In this document: in pieces, positions 28,637 to 38,597 of the stretch | Layout: the number at the start of each line of letters is the position of its first letter | How positions within the stretch are numbered: position 1 is the stretch's first letter | From: Myxococcales bacterium | Lineage (GTDB): Bacteria; Myxococcota_A; Polyangia; Polyangiales; JADJMO01 | Assembly (NCBI GenBank): GCA_016709545.1 | Contig: JADJMO010000023.1 | Location: 161,297-225,296 of the forward strand | DNA: 64,000 nucleotides | Direction: 5' to 3' | The notes under the pieces: model-generated | The model's input: the letters and a program-made list of their open reading frames with translations, nothing else | What the model was told of the DNA's origin: nothing | Databases searched by the model: none | Program-made: the position numbers and the translations under genes

Positions 28637-29830
28637 TCACTTCTTGGTGGTCGGTCGCGGGCGCGGCGGGGCAACGGGGGCCTTCACCGCCGTCGTCGGT
28701 CGCGGCGCCGGTGCAGCCTTGGGTTCGTTCGCCACGAGGGCGGCGACAGCGACCGGGTCGGCCATCGTCGGCCGCTGCGACACCGGCGGCGGCTCGCTCT
28801 CGATGGCCACCTCGATGGCGAGGCTCTCGAGCGAGGCGTCGAGGCCGTCGAGGGCCACGGCGAGCGACCGCGCGAGCGGGCTGCTCTCGGCGGGCGCGCG
28901 CTCGATGACCCCCACCCGCGTGGCGGCCGCGGTCATCTGCACCATCGGCCCCTGCGCGCGCGCGAGCTCGGCGAACACGCGGCGCGTCTCGAGCTGCATG
29001 GCCCCCGCGTTCGGGTAGCGCTGGTCCTTCTCGAAGCGGAGCGCGGTGTCGATGACCTGCACGGCCGCGGCCGGCAGCGTCGGCACGACCGTCGTGACCG
29101 AGCGGGCGGGGCGCTTCATCGTGGCGACCATGCGGTCGATGGCGGTCGGGGCGTCGTGCACGTAGTGGTTCGAGAGCGCGGTGAACATCAGCGCGCCGAC
29201 CGCCCAGAGGTCGCTCCGCGCGTCGACGAGGTCGGTCTTGGCGCGGGCCTGCTCGGGGGGCATGTACGCGGCGGTGCCGAGGACGATCCCGTCGCGGGTC
29301 TTCGCGTCGACCGTGGCCTCGCGCACGCGGGCGAGGCCGAAGTCGAGCAGCTTGATCTCGCCGGCCTGGGTGATGAACACGTTGGCGGGCTTGATGTCGC
29401 GGTGGACGATCTGCTTCTGGTGCGCCGCCGCGAGCACGTCGAGCAGGCGGTCGGCGAGGAAGAAGCACTCGACCGGCGTGAGCACCCCGGCGCGTCGCAG
29501 CCGGGCGTCGAGCGACTCGCCCTCGAGCAGCTCCATCACGAGGAACACGCCGCCGTCGTCGAGCGTGTCGTCGTCCAGCACCTCGACGGCGCCCGGGTGA
29601 CCGACCTTGTTGGCCACGTAGCCCTCGCGGAGGAAGCGCGCGCGCACGTCCTCGTTCTGGGCGAACTCGGCGTGGAGCAGCTTGATGGCGACCCGCTTGC
29701 CGTTGCGATGGGTGGCGACGAAGACCGCCGCCATGCCCCCGACGTCGAGCAGCCGATCGACGTGCCACTTGCCGACGAGGGTGCTACCCACCCGCGCGAG
29801 CGCGGTCTTCCTGCTGGGGTCGTCGCTCAT
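28637..29830 (-). CDS. Eukaryote-like Ser/Thr protein kinase
   Basis: The 397-residue protein has a complete Hanks-type kinase domain at residues about 25-285: the Lys in RVAIKLL, the catalytic loop HRDIKPANV, the metal-binding DFGLA, and the substrate-binding AYMPPEQA. A C-terminal tail of about 110 residues is Ala/Pro/Thr-rich, with no membrane helix or sensor domain, so this is a soluble kinase. Myxococcota use many such kinases in development and metabolism. Targets are not apparent. It is divergent from the SPFH-like gene, with about 50 bases between starts. Confidence 0.9.
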   Translation of the reverse strand: MSDDPSRKTALARVGSTLVGKWHVDRLLDVGGMAAVFVATHRNGKRVAIKLLHAEFAQNEDVRARFLREGYVANKVGHPGAVEVLDDDTLDDGGVFLVMELLEGESLDARLRRAGVLTPVECFFLADRLLDVLAAAHQKQIVHRDIKPANVFITQAGEIKLLDFGLARVREATVDAKTRDGIVLGTAAYMPPEQARAKTDLVDARSDLWAVGALMFTALSNHYVHDAPTAIDRMVATMKRPARSVTTVVPTLPAAAVQVIDTALRFEKDQRYPNAGAMQLETRRVFAELARAQGPMVQMTAAATRVGVIERAPAESSPLARSLAVALDGLDASLESLAIEVAIESEPPPVSQRPTMADPVAVAALVANEPKAAPAPRPTTAVKAPVAPPRPRPTTKK

Positions 29831-29880
29831 CCGGCTTTGTGATGGTATCGCCCCCGCGTTCTGCGATCATGTTTCCTTCC

Positions 29881-31059
29881 ATGGATCTCGTCCGCGACCC
29901 CGGGAGCACGGGGAGGCTCCTCGTCCGTCACCCCGGTCCCGTCCCGAGCGGGGGTCGGGTCAAGGTCGACGCAGGGAGCGCGGGTTTCCTGGTCCGACAG
30001 GGCCGCCTCGCGGTGATCCTCAAGGTGGGCACCACCCAGATCGGCGCTGCTTTGTTGGGCCCCGACGCTCCGGCGGCGCCCCTCGGGAGCCCCCTCGACT
30101 GCGAGCTCTGGTACGTCTCCACCCTGCCGACCGGCGGCATCCCGGTCGTGGGAGGGTGCGAGGTGTACGAGAATGGAATCTCGATCCCCATCTCCTTCTC
30201 GGGCACCTGCGGGATGGCCTGTACCGATCCGGCCAAGTTCGTCACCAAGCTCCTGCAGACCCGGCTCCCGCTCGACCAGGCGTACGAGCGGGTGCTGCTC
30301 GGGCAACACGTCCTCGACGCGCTCCGCAGCACGGTGCAGGCGTCGCTCGACGCCTCGACCATGACCGTGCTCTACCTGCGCGAGGACGAGCCCACCAAGC
30401 TGATCCTCGACTACGCGCTGATGGCGGGGCGCCAGTTCCTCGGCTCGTTCGGGGTCTCGTTCCTCGGGTTCGACGCGGGCCGCTTCGACGTCCCGCCCGG
30501 CACCGAGGATCTCCTGCAGAAGCAGCCCCCGCCGCTGGCCGAGAACCTGCGGATCACGGGCCACGAGCTGACCATCCACGCCGACATGATGACGCCGGTG
30601 CGCGTGCAGACCGACCGTTTGCGGCCGGCGGCGCCCGTCGATCCGCTCGCGATGACGCCGGGGGGTGGGATGCCCGCCGCGCCCGCGAACCTCGCGCTGT
30701 CGCCCGCCGAGGGCTCCCCCGTCTACGGGCCACCCTCGTCGTCCCAGCCGTCTTCGCAGTCCGAGCCGGCGTCGCAGCCCGTGCCGGCCGCGCGGAACCT
30801 CGCGAGCACGCCGTATCCCCTGAGCCGCGACTCGGCGCGCAAGCCTCCGGTCATGGTGCAGAAGGGCTACTCCGGCACCGCGGTGGCGGTGGTGCAGGAG
30901 GGCGCGTTCCCCGCGGGCTCCAAGGTGCGCGCGCAGGCCTCCGACGGCCAGTGGTACGCGGGCATCGTCGTCCGCTGCGAGGGGAACAAGGTCGAAGTGG
31001 CCTTCGCCGACGGGGGTCCGAGCGAGCTGCTCGATCTCAAGCGGGTCACGCACGGGTAG
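29881..31059 (+). CDS. SPFH/Band-7-like protein with C-terminal Tudor-like domain
   Basis: Residues about 5-240 resemble the YdjI-like Band-7 group: VRQGRLAVILKVG, then a strand-rich LDCELWYVS, then GIPVVGGCEVYENG. A Ser/Pro/Gln-rich linker follows (about 250-315). The last 50 residues (KVRAQASDGQWYAG, then VEVAFADGG) match the Tudor/Agenet-like pattern of a small barrel that binds peptides or nucleic acids. The fusion is unusual and its role is unknown; SPFH proteins normally assemble on membranes. Other starts are possible (ATG at 29869 or GTG at 29839); no clear ribosome site decides. The helicase gene starts 19 bases after its stop. Confidence 0.6.
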   Translation: MDLVRDPGSTGRLLVRHPGPVPSGGRVKVDAGSAGFLVRQGRLAVILKVGTTQIGAALLGPDAPAAPLGSPLDCELWYVSTLPTGGIPVVGGCEVYENGISIPISFSGTCGMACTDPAKFVTKLLQTRLPLDQAYERVLLGQHVLDALRSTVQASLDASTMTVLYLREDEPTKLILDYALMAGRQFLGSFGVSFLGFDAGRFDVPPGTEDLLQKQPPPLAENLRITGHELTIHADMMTPVRVQTDRLRPAAPVDPLAMTPGGGMPAAPANLALSPAEGSPVYGPPSSSQPSSQSEPASQPVPAARNLASTPYPLSRDSARKPPVMVQKGYSGTAVAVVQEGAFPAGSKVRAQASDGQWYAGIVVRCEGNKVEVAFADGGPSELLDLKRVTHG

Positions 31060-31078
31060 GTGCTAACGAGAGGGGGCC

Positions 31079-33588
31079 ATGTCCCCGTCGCCCCCGTTGA
31101 GCGTGGAGCCGAGCGCCTGCCCGCTCGACGCCGACACCATCCTCGAGCGCTTCCTCGCTTACGTGGAGGGCCGCGGCCTGTCCCTGTATCCGGCGCAGGA
31201 GGAGGCCGTCCTCGAGATCTTCGCCGGCAAGAACGTGGTGCTCGACACGCCGACCGGCTCGGGCAAGTCCCTGGTCGCGACGGCGATGTGCTGGAAGGCG
31301 ATCGCCGAGGGGCGCCGCGTCTACTACACGGCGCCGATCAAGGCGCTGGTGAGCGAGAAGTTCTTCGCCGCGTGCGACGACTTCGGCCCGACCAACGTCG
31401 GCCTCGTCACGGGCGACGCCGCGGTCAACCCCGACGCGCCGGTGATCTGCTGCACCGCCGAGATCCTCTCCAACCGCTGCCTGCGCGAGGGCTCCGAGCT
31501 CGACGTCGCGGCGGTGGTGATGGACGAGTTCCACTACTACGGCGACCGCGACCGCGGCGTCGCCTGGCAGGTGCCGCTGCTCACCCTGAAGCACGCGCGG
31601 TTCCTGCTCATGAGCGCCACGCTCGGGCCGATGGACGCGTTCGTCGAGCGGCTCGAGGCGCTCACCGGCGACGGCGCCAAGTGGGTGCGCGGGCAGGACC
31701 GGCCGGTCCCGCTCGACTTCGAGTACCGCGAGACCCCGCTGCACGAGACGATCGCCGAGCTGTGCCGCGGGGGGCGCGCCCCGGTCTACGTCGTGAGCTT
31801 CACCCAGCGCGCGTGCGCCGAGCTCGCCCAGGACCTGCTCTCCACCGACCTCTGCACCAAGGACGAGAAGAAGCGCATCGCCGAGGCCATCGCCGGGCAC
31901 CGCTTCGACGGCAGCCCCTACGGCAAGGAGGTGCAGAAGCTCCTGCGCCACGGCGTCGCCATCCACCACGCCGGCCTCCTGCCCCGCTACCGCTTGCTGG
32001 TCGAGAAGCTCGCGCAGCAGGGGCTGCTCCGCGTCGTGTGCGGCACCGACACCCTCGGCGTCGGCGTGAACGTGCCCATCCGCACCGTGCTGTTCACGCA
32101 GCTCTGCAAGTGGGACGGGCAGAAGACGGCGATCCTCCCGGTGCGCGATTTCCGGCAGATCTCCGGCCGCGCGGGCCGCAAGGGGTTCGACGAGCGCGGC
32201 TACGTGGTGGCGCAGGCCCCCGAGCACGTCATCGAGAACCTCCGCCTCGAGGAGAAGGCCCAGAAGGACCCGAGCAAGAAGAAGAAGATCGTGAAGAAGA
32301 AGCCGCCGGAGCACGGCTTCGTCCCCTGGGATCGCACCACGTTCGCGCGGCTCTGCACCGCGCCGCCCGAGCCGCTCGTGTCGCGGTTCTCGGTGTCGCA
32401 CGGCATGCTGCTCGCGGTGCTCCGCCGCCCGAACGGGTGCCGCGAGATGATCCGCCTCGTGCGCCGCGCCCACGAGACCGACGGCACCAAGCGGAAGATC
32501 GGCGCCCACGCGCGCACGCTGTTCCGCTCGCTGGTCGACGGCGGGATCATCGAGCGCAAGGAGGGCGGGATCGAGCTCGACCTCGACCTGCAGGACGACT
32601 TCTCCCTCAACCACGCGCTCGCCCTCTGGCTGGTCGACACCGCGCGCCAGCTCGACCCCGCGAGCCCCGACTACGCGCTCGATCTGCTCACGCTGGCCGA
32701 GAGCATCTGCGAGGACCCCGACGTCGTGCTGATGCGGCAGCTCGACAAGATGAAGGGCGACCTCGTCGCGCAGCTCAAGGCGCAAGGGGTCGAGTACGAG
32801 GAGCGCATGAAGCGCCTCGAGGAGCTCGAGTACCCGAAGCCCCTCCGCGAGCTCGTCTACGACTCGTTCAACGCCTTCGCCAGGCTGCACCCTTGGGTCG
32901 GCGAGAACATCCGCCCGAAGTCGGTCGCCCGCGAGATGGTCGAGACGCTGGCCGGGTTCTCGGACTACGTGAAGCGCTACGGCCTGCAGCGCTCGGAGGG
33001 CGTGCTCCTCCGGTATCTCTCCGAGGTCTACAAGGTGATGGTGCAGAGCGTCCCCGCGTGGGCGAAGAACGACGCGGTCGAAGACATCGTCGACTTCCTC
33101 GGCGCGGTCGTGCGCCAGGCCGACGCGAGCTTGCTCGAGGAGTGGGAGCGCCTGCGCGACCCGGTCGCCGCGCTGATGCCGAAGAAGGTGGAGGACCTCG
33201 CCGACGCGTGGGACATCACGCGCGACAAGCGTGGCTTCGGAGTGTTGATCCGCAACGCCTGCTACCGGTTGCTCGAGGCGCTGTCGGCGCAGGATTTCGA
33301 GGCGTTCCGCGAGCTCGTGGTCGCCGAAGACGGGGCGGGGGAGGCGTGGACGGACGCGCGCGTCGGCGCCTTCCTCGCGGAGTTCCGCGCGGACCACCCG
33401 GAGGGGCTGCGGCTGGATCGGTCGCCGCGGCTCTTGACGATCGAGCCGGGCGACGTGTCGTACCGCCTGCAGCAGGTGGTGCCGGACGTCGCGGGGACGA
33501 CGACTGGGTGCTGGAGATGGACTGCGACCTCGCGGCCTCGAAGGCGGCGCAGCGGCCGGTGTTGCGGCTGGATCGGTTCGGGCGGTAG
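31079..33588 (+). CDS. Ski2-like DEAD/DEAH-box helicase, DUF3516 type (frame break near 33500)
   Basis: The protein is about 836 residues. The helicase core has motif I TPTGSGKSL, Ia TAPIKALVSEKF, II DEFH, III MSATLG, V GTDTLGVGVNVP and VI QISGRAGRKG. A long helical C-terminal half follows, as in the DUF3516 group of bacterial Ski2/Mtr4-like RNA helicases. Such enzymes unwind structured RNA 3' to 5'. GAGAGGGGG lies just before the ATG. The last 30 residues (WVLEMDCDLAA, then VLRLDRFGR) are in a different frame, so one base is probably missing near 33500 (GGGGACGACGACTGG). The true stop is then the TAG at 33586. Confidence 0.9.
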
Positions 33589-33620
33589 GACCCGCGGCAC
33601 GCGTGGGTTACGGTGCCGCG

Positions 33621-34304
33621 GTGCGCTTCCGCTCGCTCGCGCTCGTCGTCCTCGGCCTGACGCTGGCGCGGCCGGCGGTCGCGCAGTGGATCACGCCCGC
33701 ACCGCCGCCGCGCGGGCAGGTCGACGGCATGAGCTGGACGATCGCGGGGATGTCGGCGTTCGTCGCGCTGCTCCCGCAGGTCGTCGCGGGGGTCGAGCTC
33801 CACGGAGACAAGAGGGTCATCGAGACCAAGGGGGCCGTCGCGCTGTTCCTGCCCGGCACCATCCTCGGCGCGGCCACGGCGGTCGGGCTCGGGTTCGTCG
33901 AGGCCGACCAGGAGGCGACGGCCTTGATGTTGATCGGCGGGCCGCTGTGGAGCACGGCGGGCGTGGGGCTCGGCAGGCTCGCGAGCCAGAGCACGCGCGC
34001 GCCCTGGCTCGGCGGCTCCCTCGGCTTCACGACGTTCGCCGCGCAGCACGCGCTGATGACCACGGCGGGCTTCGCCGATCACCCGCCGACGGCCGTGTTG
34101 CAGGCGCTCTGGGGCGCGGTCGGCGGCGTGGGTTGCTTCGTCGACGCGACGGCCAGCAGCGGGGCCGAGAAGGCCGTGGCCATCGGCTGCGCCGCGGTGG
34201 GCTTGGCGACCTTCACGCACGGCGCGATGCGCGCGGTCTACGACAAGATGACGCGCCCCAGCGGCGGGGCGCGCCGCTCCTCGCCCACGGTGTCGCCGGC
34301 CTGA
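33621..34304 (+). CDS. Exported multi-helix membrane protein of unknown function
   Basis: The 227-residue protein has a Sec signal ending in AVAQ and then four or five hydrophobic helices rich in Gly and Ala, separated by short polar loops. It was not assigned to a family. GTG at 33621 is preferred over 33603 because the signal peptide starts there. It lies 32 bases after the helicase stop on the same strand but reads like an independent envelope protein. Confidence 0.5.
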   Translation: MRFRSLALVVLGLTLARPAVAQWITPAPPPRGQVDGMSWTIAGMSAFVALLPQVVAGVELHGDKRVIETKGAVALFLPGTILGAATAVGLGFVEADQEATALMLIGGPLWSTAGVGLGRLASQSTRAPWLGGSLGFTTFAAQHALMTTAGFADHPPTAVLQALWGAVGGVGCFVDATASSGAEKAVAIGCAAVGLATFTHGAMRAVYDKMTRPSGGARRSSPTVSPA

Positions 34305-34372
34305 CACTCGCGGGCGCGTTCTGATCCGCGGTGGACGTCGGAACCGCTGGCTCGAGCCGCTGTCCCTGGAGA

Positions 34373-35027
34373 GTGCGGCCTCTTCTCGCCCTGCTCCTCT
34401 GCTGCGGATGCGCCGCGCGTCCTGTCACGAAGGCCACCCCGGGCCGCCCGTCTACGACCTGGCGCAGCCTCGTTTCGAGATCTCGAGGTGGTCCCGGCGC
34501 TGCTGGCCGGAGGAGCGGTCCGTCGAGTTCGCCGCACCGCCGACGCCGGAGGTGCAGCCGTCTCTCGTGGGGTGGGGGTTCCGCCCCCCGGGGGGGGGCC
34601 CCGCCGCTCGTGATCGGCTCGGGCGACCGCCACGTGTTCACCTACCCGCCCGAGGGTCACAAGCTCCTGCTCGAGCGAGGGCGTCACCTCCTGGTGGCCG
34701 CGCTCGACCACGCGTCGATCGAGGAGCGGACGTTCACCGTCGTCGACCCCGGTCTCGAGGAGGCGCGTCGAGTGCCTCGCGCGGGGTGACGACTGGGGAC
34801 GATCTCGCCGGGGGATGCCGGACGAGGGCCGGGCCTGTGGCGACGCGCGCGACTGCAAGGGCGTCTGCATCCAGCGGGGCGCCGTGGGCGTGCCCCGCGA
34901 CATGCAACGCGTCTTCGGCGTCTGCTCCCGGTTCAAGGTGCAGTTCGGCTGCTTCACGGCGATCGGCCACACCGCGAAAGGACTCATACCCGCGAACCGC
35001 TCGTTCGGGTTCCGCTGCGTGGATTGA
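34373..35027 (+). CDS. Putative Cys-containing lipoprotein with three frame breaks
   Basis: A GTG at 34373 opens a lipoprotein signal (VRPLLALLLCCGC). The readable protein then moves to another frame near 34430 (VYDLAQPRFEISRWSRRCW), back near 34600 (VIGSGDRHVFTYPPEGHKLLLERG) and to the third frame near 34770 (GRACGDARDCKGVCI, then FGCFTAIGHTAKG, ending FGFRCVD). Each section has native-looking amino-acid composition and codon use, so this is most likely one gene of about 218 residues with sequence errors; the G run at 34585-34602 is one likely site. The function is unknown. Confidence 0.5.
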
Positions 35028-35031
35028 ACGG

Positions 35032-35730
35032 TCAGCCGCAGACGCCGGAGGTGCAGGTCTCCGTCGGCGCGCACTTCTTGCCGCAGCTGCCGCAGTTGTC
35101 CTTGTCGTTCGTCGTGTTCACGCACTTGTCGCCGCAGACGCGCCGAAGGGCAGGGCGGCCGGGGCAGCCGCCGCCGCGCCGGCGTCGGTCGCGGGGCGGG
35201 CCGCCGCAGACCTCGGCGGTCGCGGGACAGGTGCACTTGCCCGAGGCGCAGTACCCACCGCTCGCGCACTTCACGCCGCAGGCGCCACAGTTGCTCGAGT
35301 CCGTCGCCGCGTACTTGCAGCCGCCGGCGCACCCGATGAACCCGGCGCTGCAGCAGAGCCCCCCCGTGCACGTCTGGCCGGTGAGGCACTTCTTGTCGCA
35401 AGCGCCGCAATGCGCGCCGTCGGTGGTCGTGTCGACGCACACCCCGCCGCAGATCGCGCGCGGCGCGACGCAGCCCGCGTCGACCTCGGCAACGTCGCTC
35501 GCGTCGGCGGCGTCGCTCGCGTCGGCGGCGTCGGTGGTGGTCGTGGTCTCGCTCGCGACATCCGTTCCGCCGTCGGTCACCCCGCTGTCGCCGGCGGTGT
35601 CGTCGGTGGCGGTGTCGAAGCTGGCGTCGTCCGCGCCGGTGTCGGTGATCTCGTCGCCGGTGCCGCCCGAGCTGCACGCGACGAGGCCGAGCGCGAGGAG
35701 AGAGACGAGGATAGGGCGCATCCCGCCCAT
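35032..35730 (-). CDS. Cys-rich repeat lipoprotein (Stig1-like units)
   Basis: A lipoprotein signal (ALGLVAC) is followed by a Thr/Asp/Ala linker and four Cys-rich units of the form CxGxCVDTxxDxxxCGxCxxxC, the Stigma-specific-protein-1-like repeat common in myxobacterial surface proteins. In the third unit a run of about 20 Arg/Gly/Pro residues (35140-35200) replaces expected sequence. The neighbouring frame there reads as an Ala-rich linker, so two compensating indels are likely. Either of two in-frame ATGs nine bases apart could start it. The stop is four bases from the preceding gene's end. Confidence 0.7.
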   Translation of the reverse strand: MGGMRPILVSLLALGLVACSSGGTGDEITDTGADDASFDTATDDTAGDSGVTDGGTDVASETTTTTDAADASDAADASDVAEVDAGCVAPRAICGGVCVDTTTDGAHCGACDKKCLTGQTCTGGLCCSAGFIGCAGGCKYAATDSSNCGACGVKCASGGYCASGKCTCPATAEVCGGPPRDRRRRGGGCPGRPALRRVCGDKCVNTTNDKDNCGSCGKKCAPTETCTSGVCG

Positions 35731-35746
35731 CGTAGCGGCAGCTGGG

Positions 35747-38539
35747 TCAGAGCGCGACGAGGCCGTCCTTGGCGACGTACGCCTTCGTCGGGGGCTTGGT
35801 CGACTGCCGGCGGGTGACGACGATGCGCCCCGGCTCGAGCGTCAACCCGATCAGGTCCTCGAGCAGGGCCATCCCGCTCACGAGGGTCTCCACGCCGACC
35901 GGGCGCTCGACCACGAGGTCGAAGCGCGTCGCGTCGCCCGCCGCGGTGACCGCCACGACGAGCACCTCGCCGCCGGGCAGGGCGCGGTAGGCGAGCGGGC
36001 GCGGCGTGACGGTCTTGCGCCACGCGCCCGCATTCCCGAGCGCCACGGGCCGCCGCACGAGCGCGGCGCCGCAGGTGTCTGCGAGCTTGGTATCCTTGGT
36101 CGGACACTTCGGGTGCAGGACGAGCGTGCCGTCGGTCGCGATGCTCAGGTCCTCGATCGCGCCGAACGCCACGGTCCCCTCGTCGGTCCACTTGGCGCCC
36201 TTGCCGATGGTGTGGAGCTGATACTCGCCCTTGCCCTTGTTGCAGAACAGCACGCCGATCCCGCCCGCGGTGAGCAGGCGCTCTGGGTCGCAGCCCGCAG
36301 GCACGTCGACGACCTTGCCGCCCACCGAGACGTGCGGCGCGCGCACCCACGGCGCGTCGGTGCAGGCGCCCTTCGCGTCCCTCGCGCACAGGCCGTCGCC
36401 GTAGAACCCCACCTGCGTATCGGTGCCCATCGGGGGCGCGTCCGGTGCGCCGCGCAGGCAGAGCACGCCCTCACAGGGACCAGGATCGTGGAACGAGCCT
36501 CCCCCGACGCCGATCCCACCCCCGCCCCCCGGGCACACGCCGGGGGTGCCGGTGACGACGTCGGTGCCGGTCGGCACGGCGGGCGGCGCGGGGTCGACGA
36601 GCGTCGAGAGGTTCTTGGCGAGGAACGCGTGGGGTCGCGTGCCGAGAACGAGCGGCTCGCCCCAGCCCGCGAAGCTGGGCTCGTAGTAGGAGTGGGGTCG
36701 CTGGGCCCACGTCGCGCCGTCGGCCGACAGCACGCCGCCGGGGCAACCAGTGGCGTAGATCAACGACCCGACCTGCTGGAACTGCGGCGCCTGGAAGCTC
36801 GACTTCTGGAACGTGACGCCCGCGTCCTTGGAGAGGTGGAGCGTGGCGGCGCCGGCTGCGTCGCGGCCGAACACTCCGAGCACGTCCGGGCGGGCGAGGA
36901 CCGCCTCGACGGTGAGACCCGCGGGCGGGTTCCTCGCGGTGAAGGCCTTGCCGTCCTTCGACACGTGGAGCTTCTTCGCCTCGGCGGCGACCACGAGCCC
37001 GCGCGTCGCGACGAAGTCGACGGGATCCTTGAGCGCGAGGACCTTGGTGAACGACCCGACGTGGGCGGCGTCGCCGTCGGCCGCGCGCAGGAGCGCGCTC
37101 TTGGTGCCGACGTAGATCGCGTCGGCGCCATCGACGCCGAGGTACTCCGCGGCTTCCGGCCAGTGGACCGAGCGCACCCCGTGCTTCTCGTCGACCACCG
37201 CGCCCTGCTGCCGGAACACGGCGACCGACAGGCCCACCGCGTCGGGCATGGGGCCGCGACGGAAGGCGAAGTGGCCGTCGCGCACGGAGCGCAGCATCGC
37301 CGTGTCGGCCTCGCGCCACGGCGCGCTCGGCCCCTTGGCGAACGGGATCGCTACCGGGGGGCCGCTGCCGGGCTTCGGGGGCGGAGGGGGCTCCACGCCG
37401 CCGAGGCCGATCACCTTCACGGGCGACTTCCGGTCGACGAGGGTGCCGTCACCGAGCTGGCTCTCCTCGTTCGCGCCCCAGCACGACACCGTGTCGTCGG
37501 CCTCCGCCGCGCACGCGGAGTCGAACCCCGCCGAGATCGCGACCGGGCTGCCGAGCGGTACCGGCTTCGGCTTGTAGGCGAACCCGTTCGTACCGTTCCC
37601 CAGCTGTCCGTGCTCGTTCCGACCCGAGCACACGACGCCCTCGCTGCCGAGACCGCAATGGAAGCCGTACCCGTTCGTGAGGGTCTTCCACGGCACGCGG
37701 TCCTTGGTCGTGACGACCGGATACTTGCCGTCGACGCGACCGCCCGGGACGTCGTGGCCGTTGCCCCAGCAGGCCATCGTGCCCGGCTTGCGGAGCGCGC
37801 AGGAGTGGTTGTGCGCGGCGTACACCTGGACCGCGTCGTCGATCCCCGGCACGAGGACGAACGGGTTGCCGGGCGCGGGCTCGCCCCCGAGCTCGCCGAG
37901 CTCGCCACCACCACCCCCCCAGGGCTTCGTGTTCGCCCAGCAGTGGACGGCGCCCTTCTTCGTGACGAGACACGCGTGGCGATCCGCGCTCGACACGTCG
38001 AGGATCTCGGCCGCGGGCACGGGCAGCTTGGTGCGGCGAACCGAGGTCTCGTCGAAGCACGCCACCTGATCGGCGGCCTCGATCGCGCACATCCCCAGGC
38101 CGCCGATCAATCGCTGCACGCCCGACAACCCCGGGACCGTCCTGGCCTTGGTCGGCTCGAGGACCGTGCCGCCGAGCGCCTTGGTCGTCCCCCAGCACGC
38201 GACCTCGCCGCCCTTGCGCAGGGCGCACGCGGTGTGACCGTCGACGGCGATCTGCGTCGCGTCGGAGAGGCCGACGTCCACAGGCGCCACCGGCGTCGAG
38301 AGCGGCTTCTTGTACTCGCCGAAGGCGTGGACCACGCCGGTGCCCCAGCACACGACGTGACCGTTCGCCTTCAGGAAGCAGGTGGCGCGGAAGGCGGACT
38401 GGAGACGTGACGGCGGCGTGAGCGAGGTCGCGACCGCCGCGGTCGCCGAGGGCGTCGGCGCCGTGGTCGAGACGGGCTTGCTGGCGCCGCTCGCGCAGCC
38501 GGCGAGAGCGACCGAGGCCCATGCGAGGAGACGCGCCAT
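35747..38539 (-). CDS. RCC1-type beta-propeller lipoprotein
   Basis: The 930-residue protein begins with a lipoprotein signal (ASVALAGC). Residues about 45-390 are RCC1-like repeats, with CxLxxxGxVxCWG motifs repeated about seven times and NEHGQLGNGT and EESQLGDGT turns. The second half (from about 400) contains Asp-box-like blades (LHVSKDGKAF, LHLSKDAGVTF) and a Gly-rich, Cys-containing insert. RCC1-like propellers in bacteria are surface or extracellular binding proteins; the ligand is unknown. It lies downstream of a divergent matrixin gene, with 58 bases between starts. Confidence 0.8.
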   Translation of the reverse strand: MARLLAWASVALAGCASGASKPVSTTAPTPSATAAVATSLTPPSRLQSAFRATCFLKANGHVVCWGTGVVHAFGEYKKPLSTPVAPVDVGLSDATQIAVDGHTACALRKGGEVACWGTTKALGGTVLEPTKARTVPGLSGVQRLIGGLGMCAIEAADQVACFDETSVRRTKLPVPAAEILDVSSADRHACLVTKKGAVHCWANTKPWGGGGGELGELGGEPAPGNPFVLVPGIDDAVQVYAAHNHSCALRKPGTMACWGNGHDVPGGRVDGKYPVVTTKDRVPWKTLTNGYGFHCGLGSEGVVCSGRNEHGQLGNGTNGFAYKPKPVPLGSPVAISAGFDSACAAEADDTVSCWGANEESQLGDGTLVDRKSPVKVIGLGGVEPPPPPKPGSGPPVAIPFAKGPSAPWREADTAMLRSVRDGHFAFRRGPMPDAVGLSVAVFRQQGAVVDEKHGVRSVHWPEAAEYLGVDGADAIYVGTKSALLRAADGDAAHVGSFTKVLALKDPVDFVATRGLVVAAEAKKLHVSKDGKAFTARNPPAGLTVEAVLARPDVLGVFGRDAAGAATLHLSKDAGVTFQKSSFQAPQFQQVGSLIYATGCPGGVLSADGATWAQRPHSYYEPSFAGWGEPLVLGTRPHAFLAKNLSTLVDPAPPAVPTGTDVVTGTPGVCPGGGGGIGVGGGSFHDPGPCEGVLCLRGAPDAPPMGTDTQVGFYGDGLCARDAKGACTDAPWVRAPHVSVGGKVVDVPAGCDPERLLTAGGIGVLFCNKGKGEYQLHTIGKGAKWTDEGTVAFGAIEDLSIATDGTLVLHPKCPTKDTKLADTCGAALVRRPVALGNAGAWRKTVTPRPLAYRALPGGEVLVVAVTAAGDATRFDLVVERPVGVETLVSGMALLEDLIGLTLEPGRIVVTRRQSTKPPTKAYVAKDGLVAL

Positions 38540-38597
38540 GGGCGCGAGCCTAGTCGAGGACGAAAAGGCGTACAGCCTGGTGTGCTACACCTCCTGC

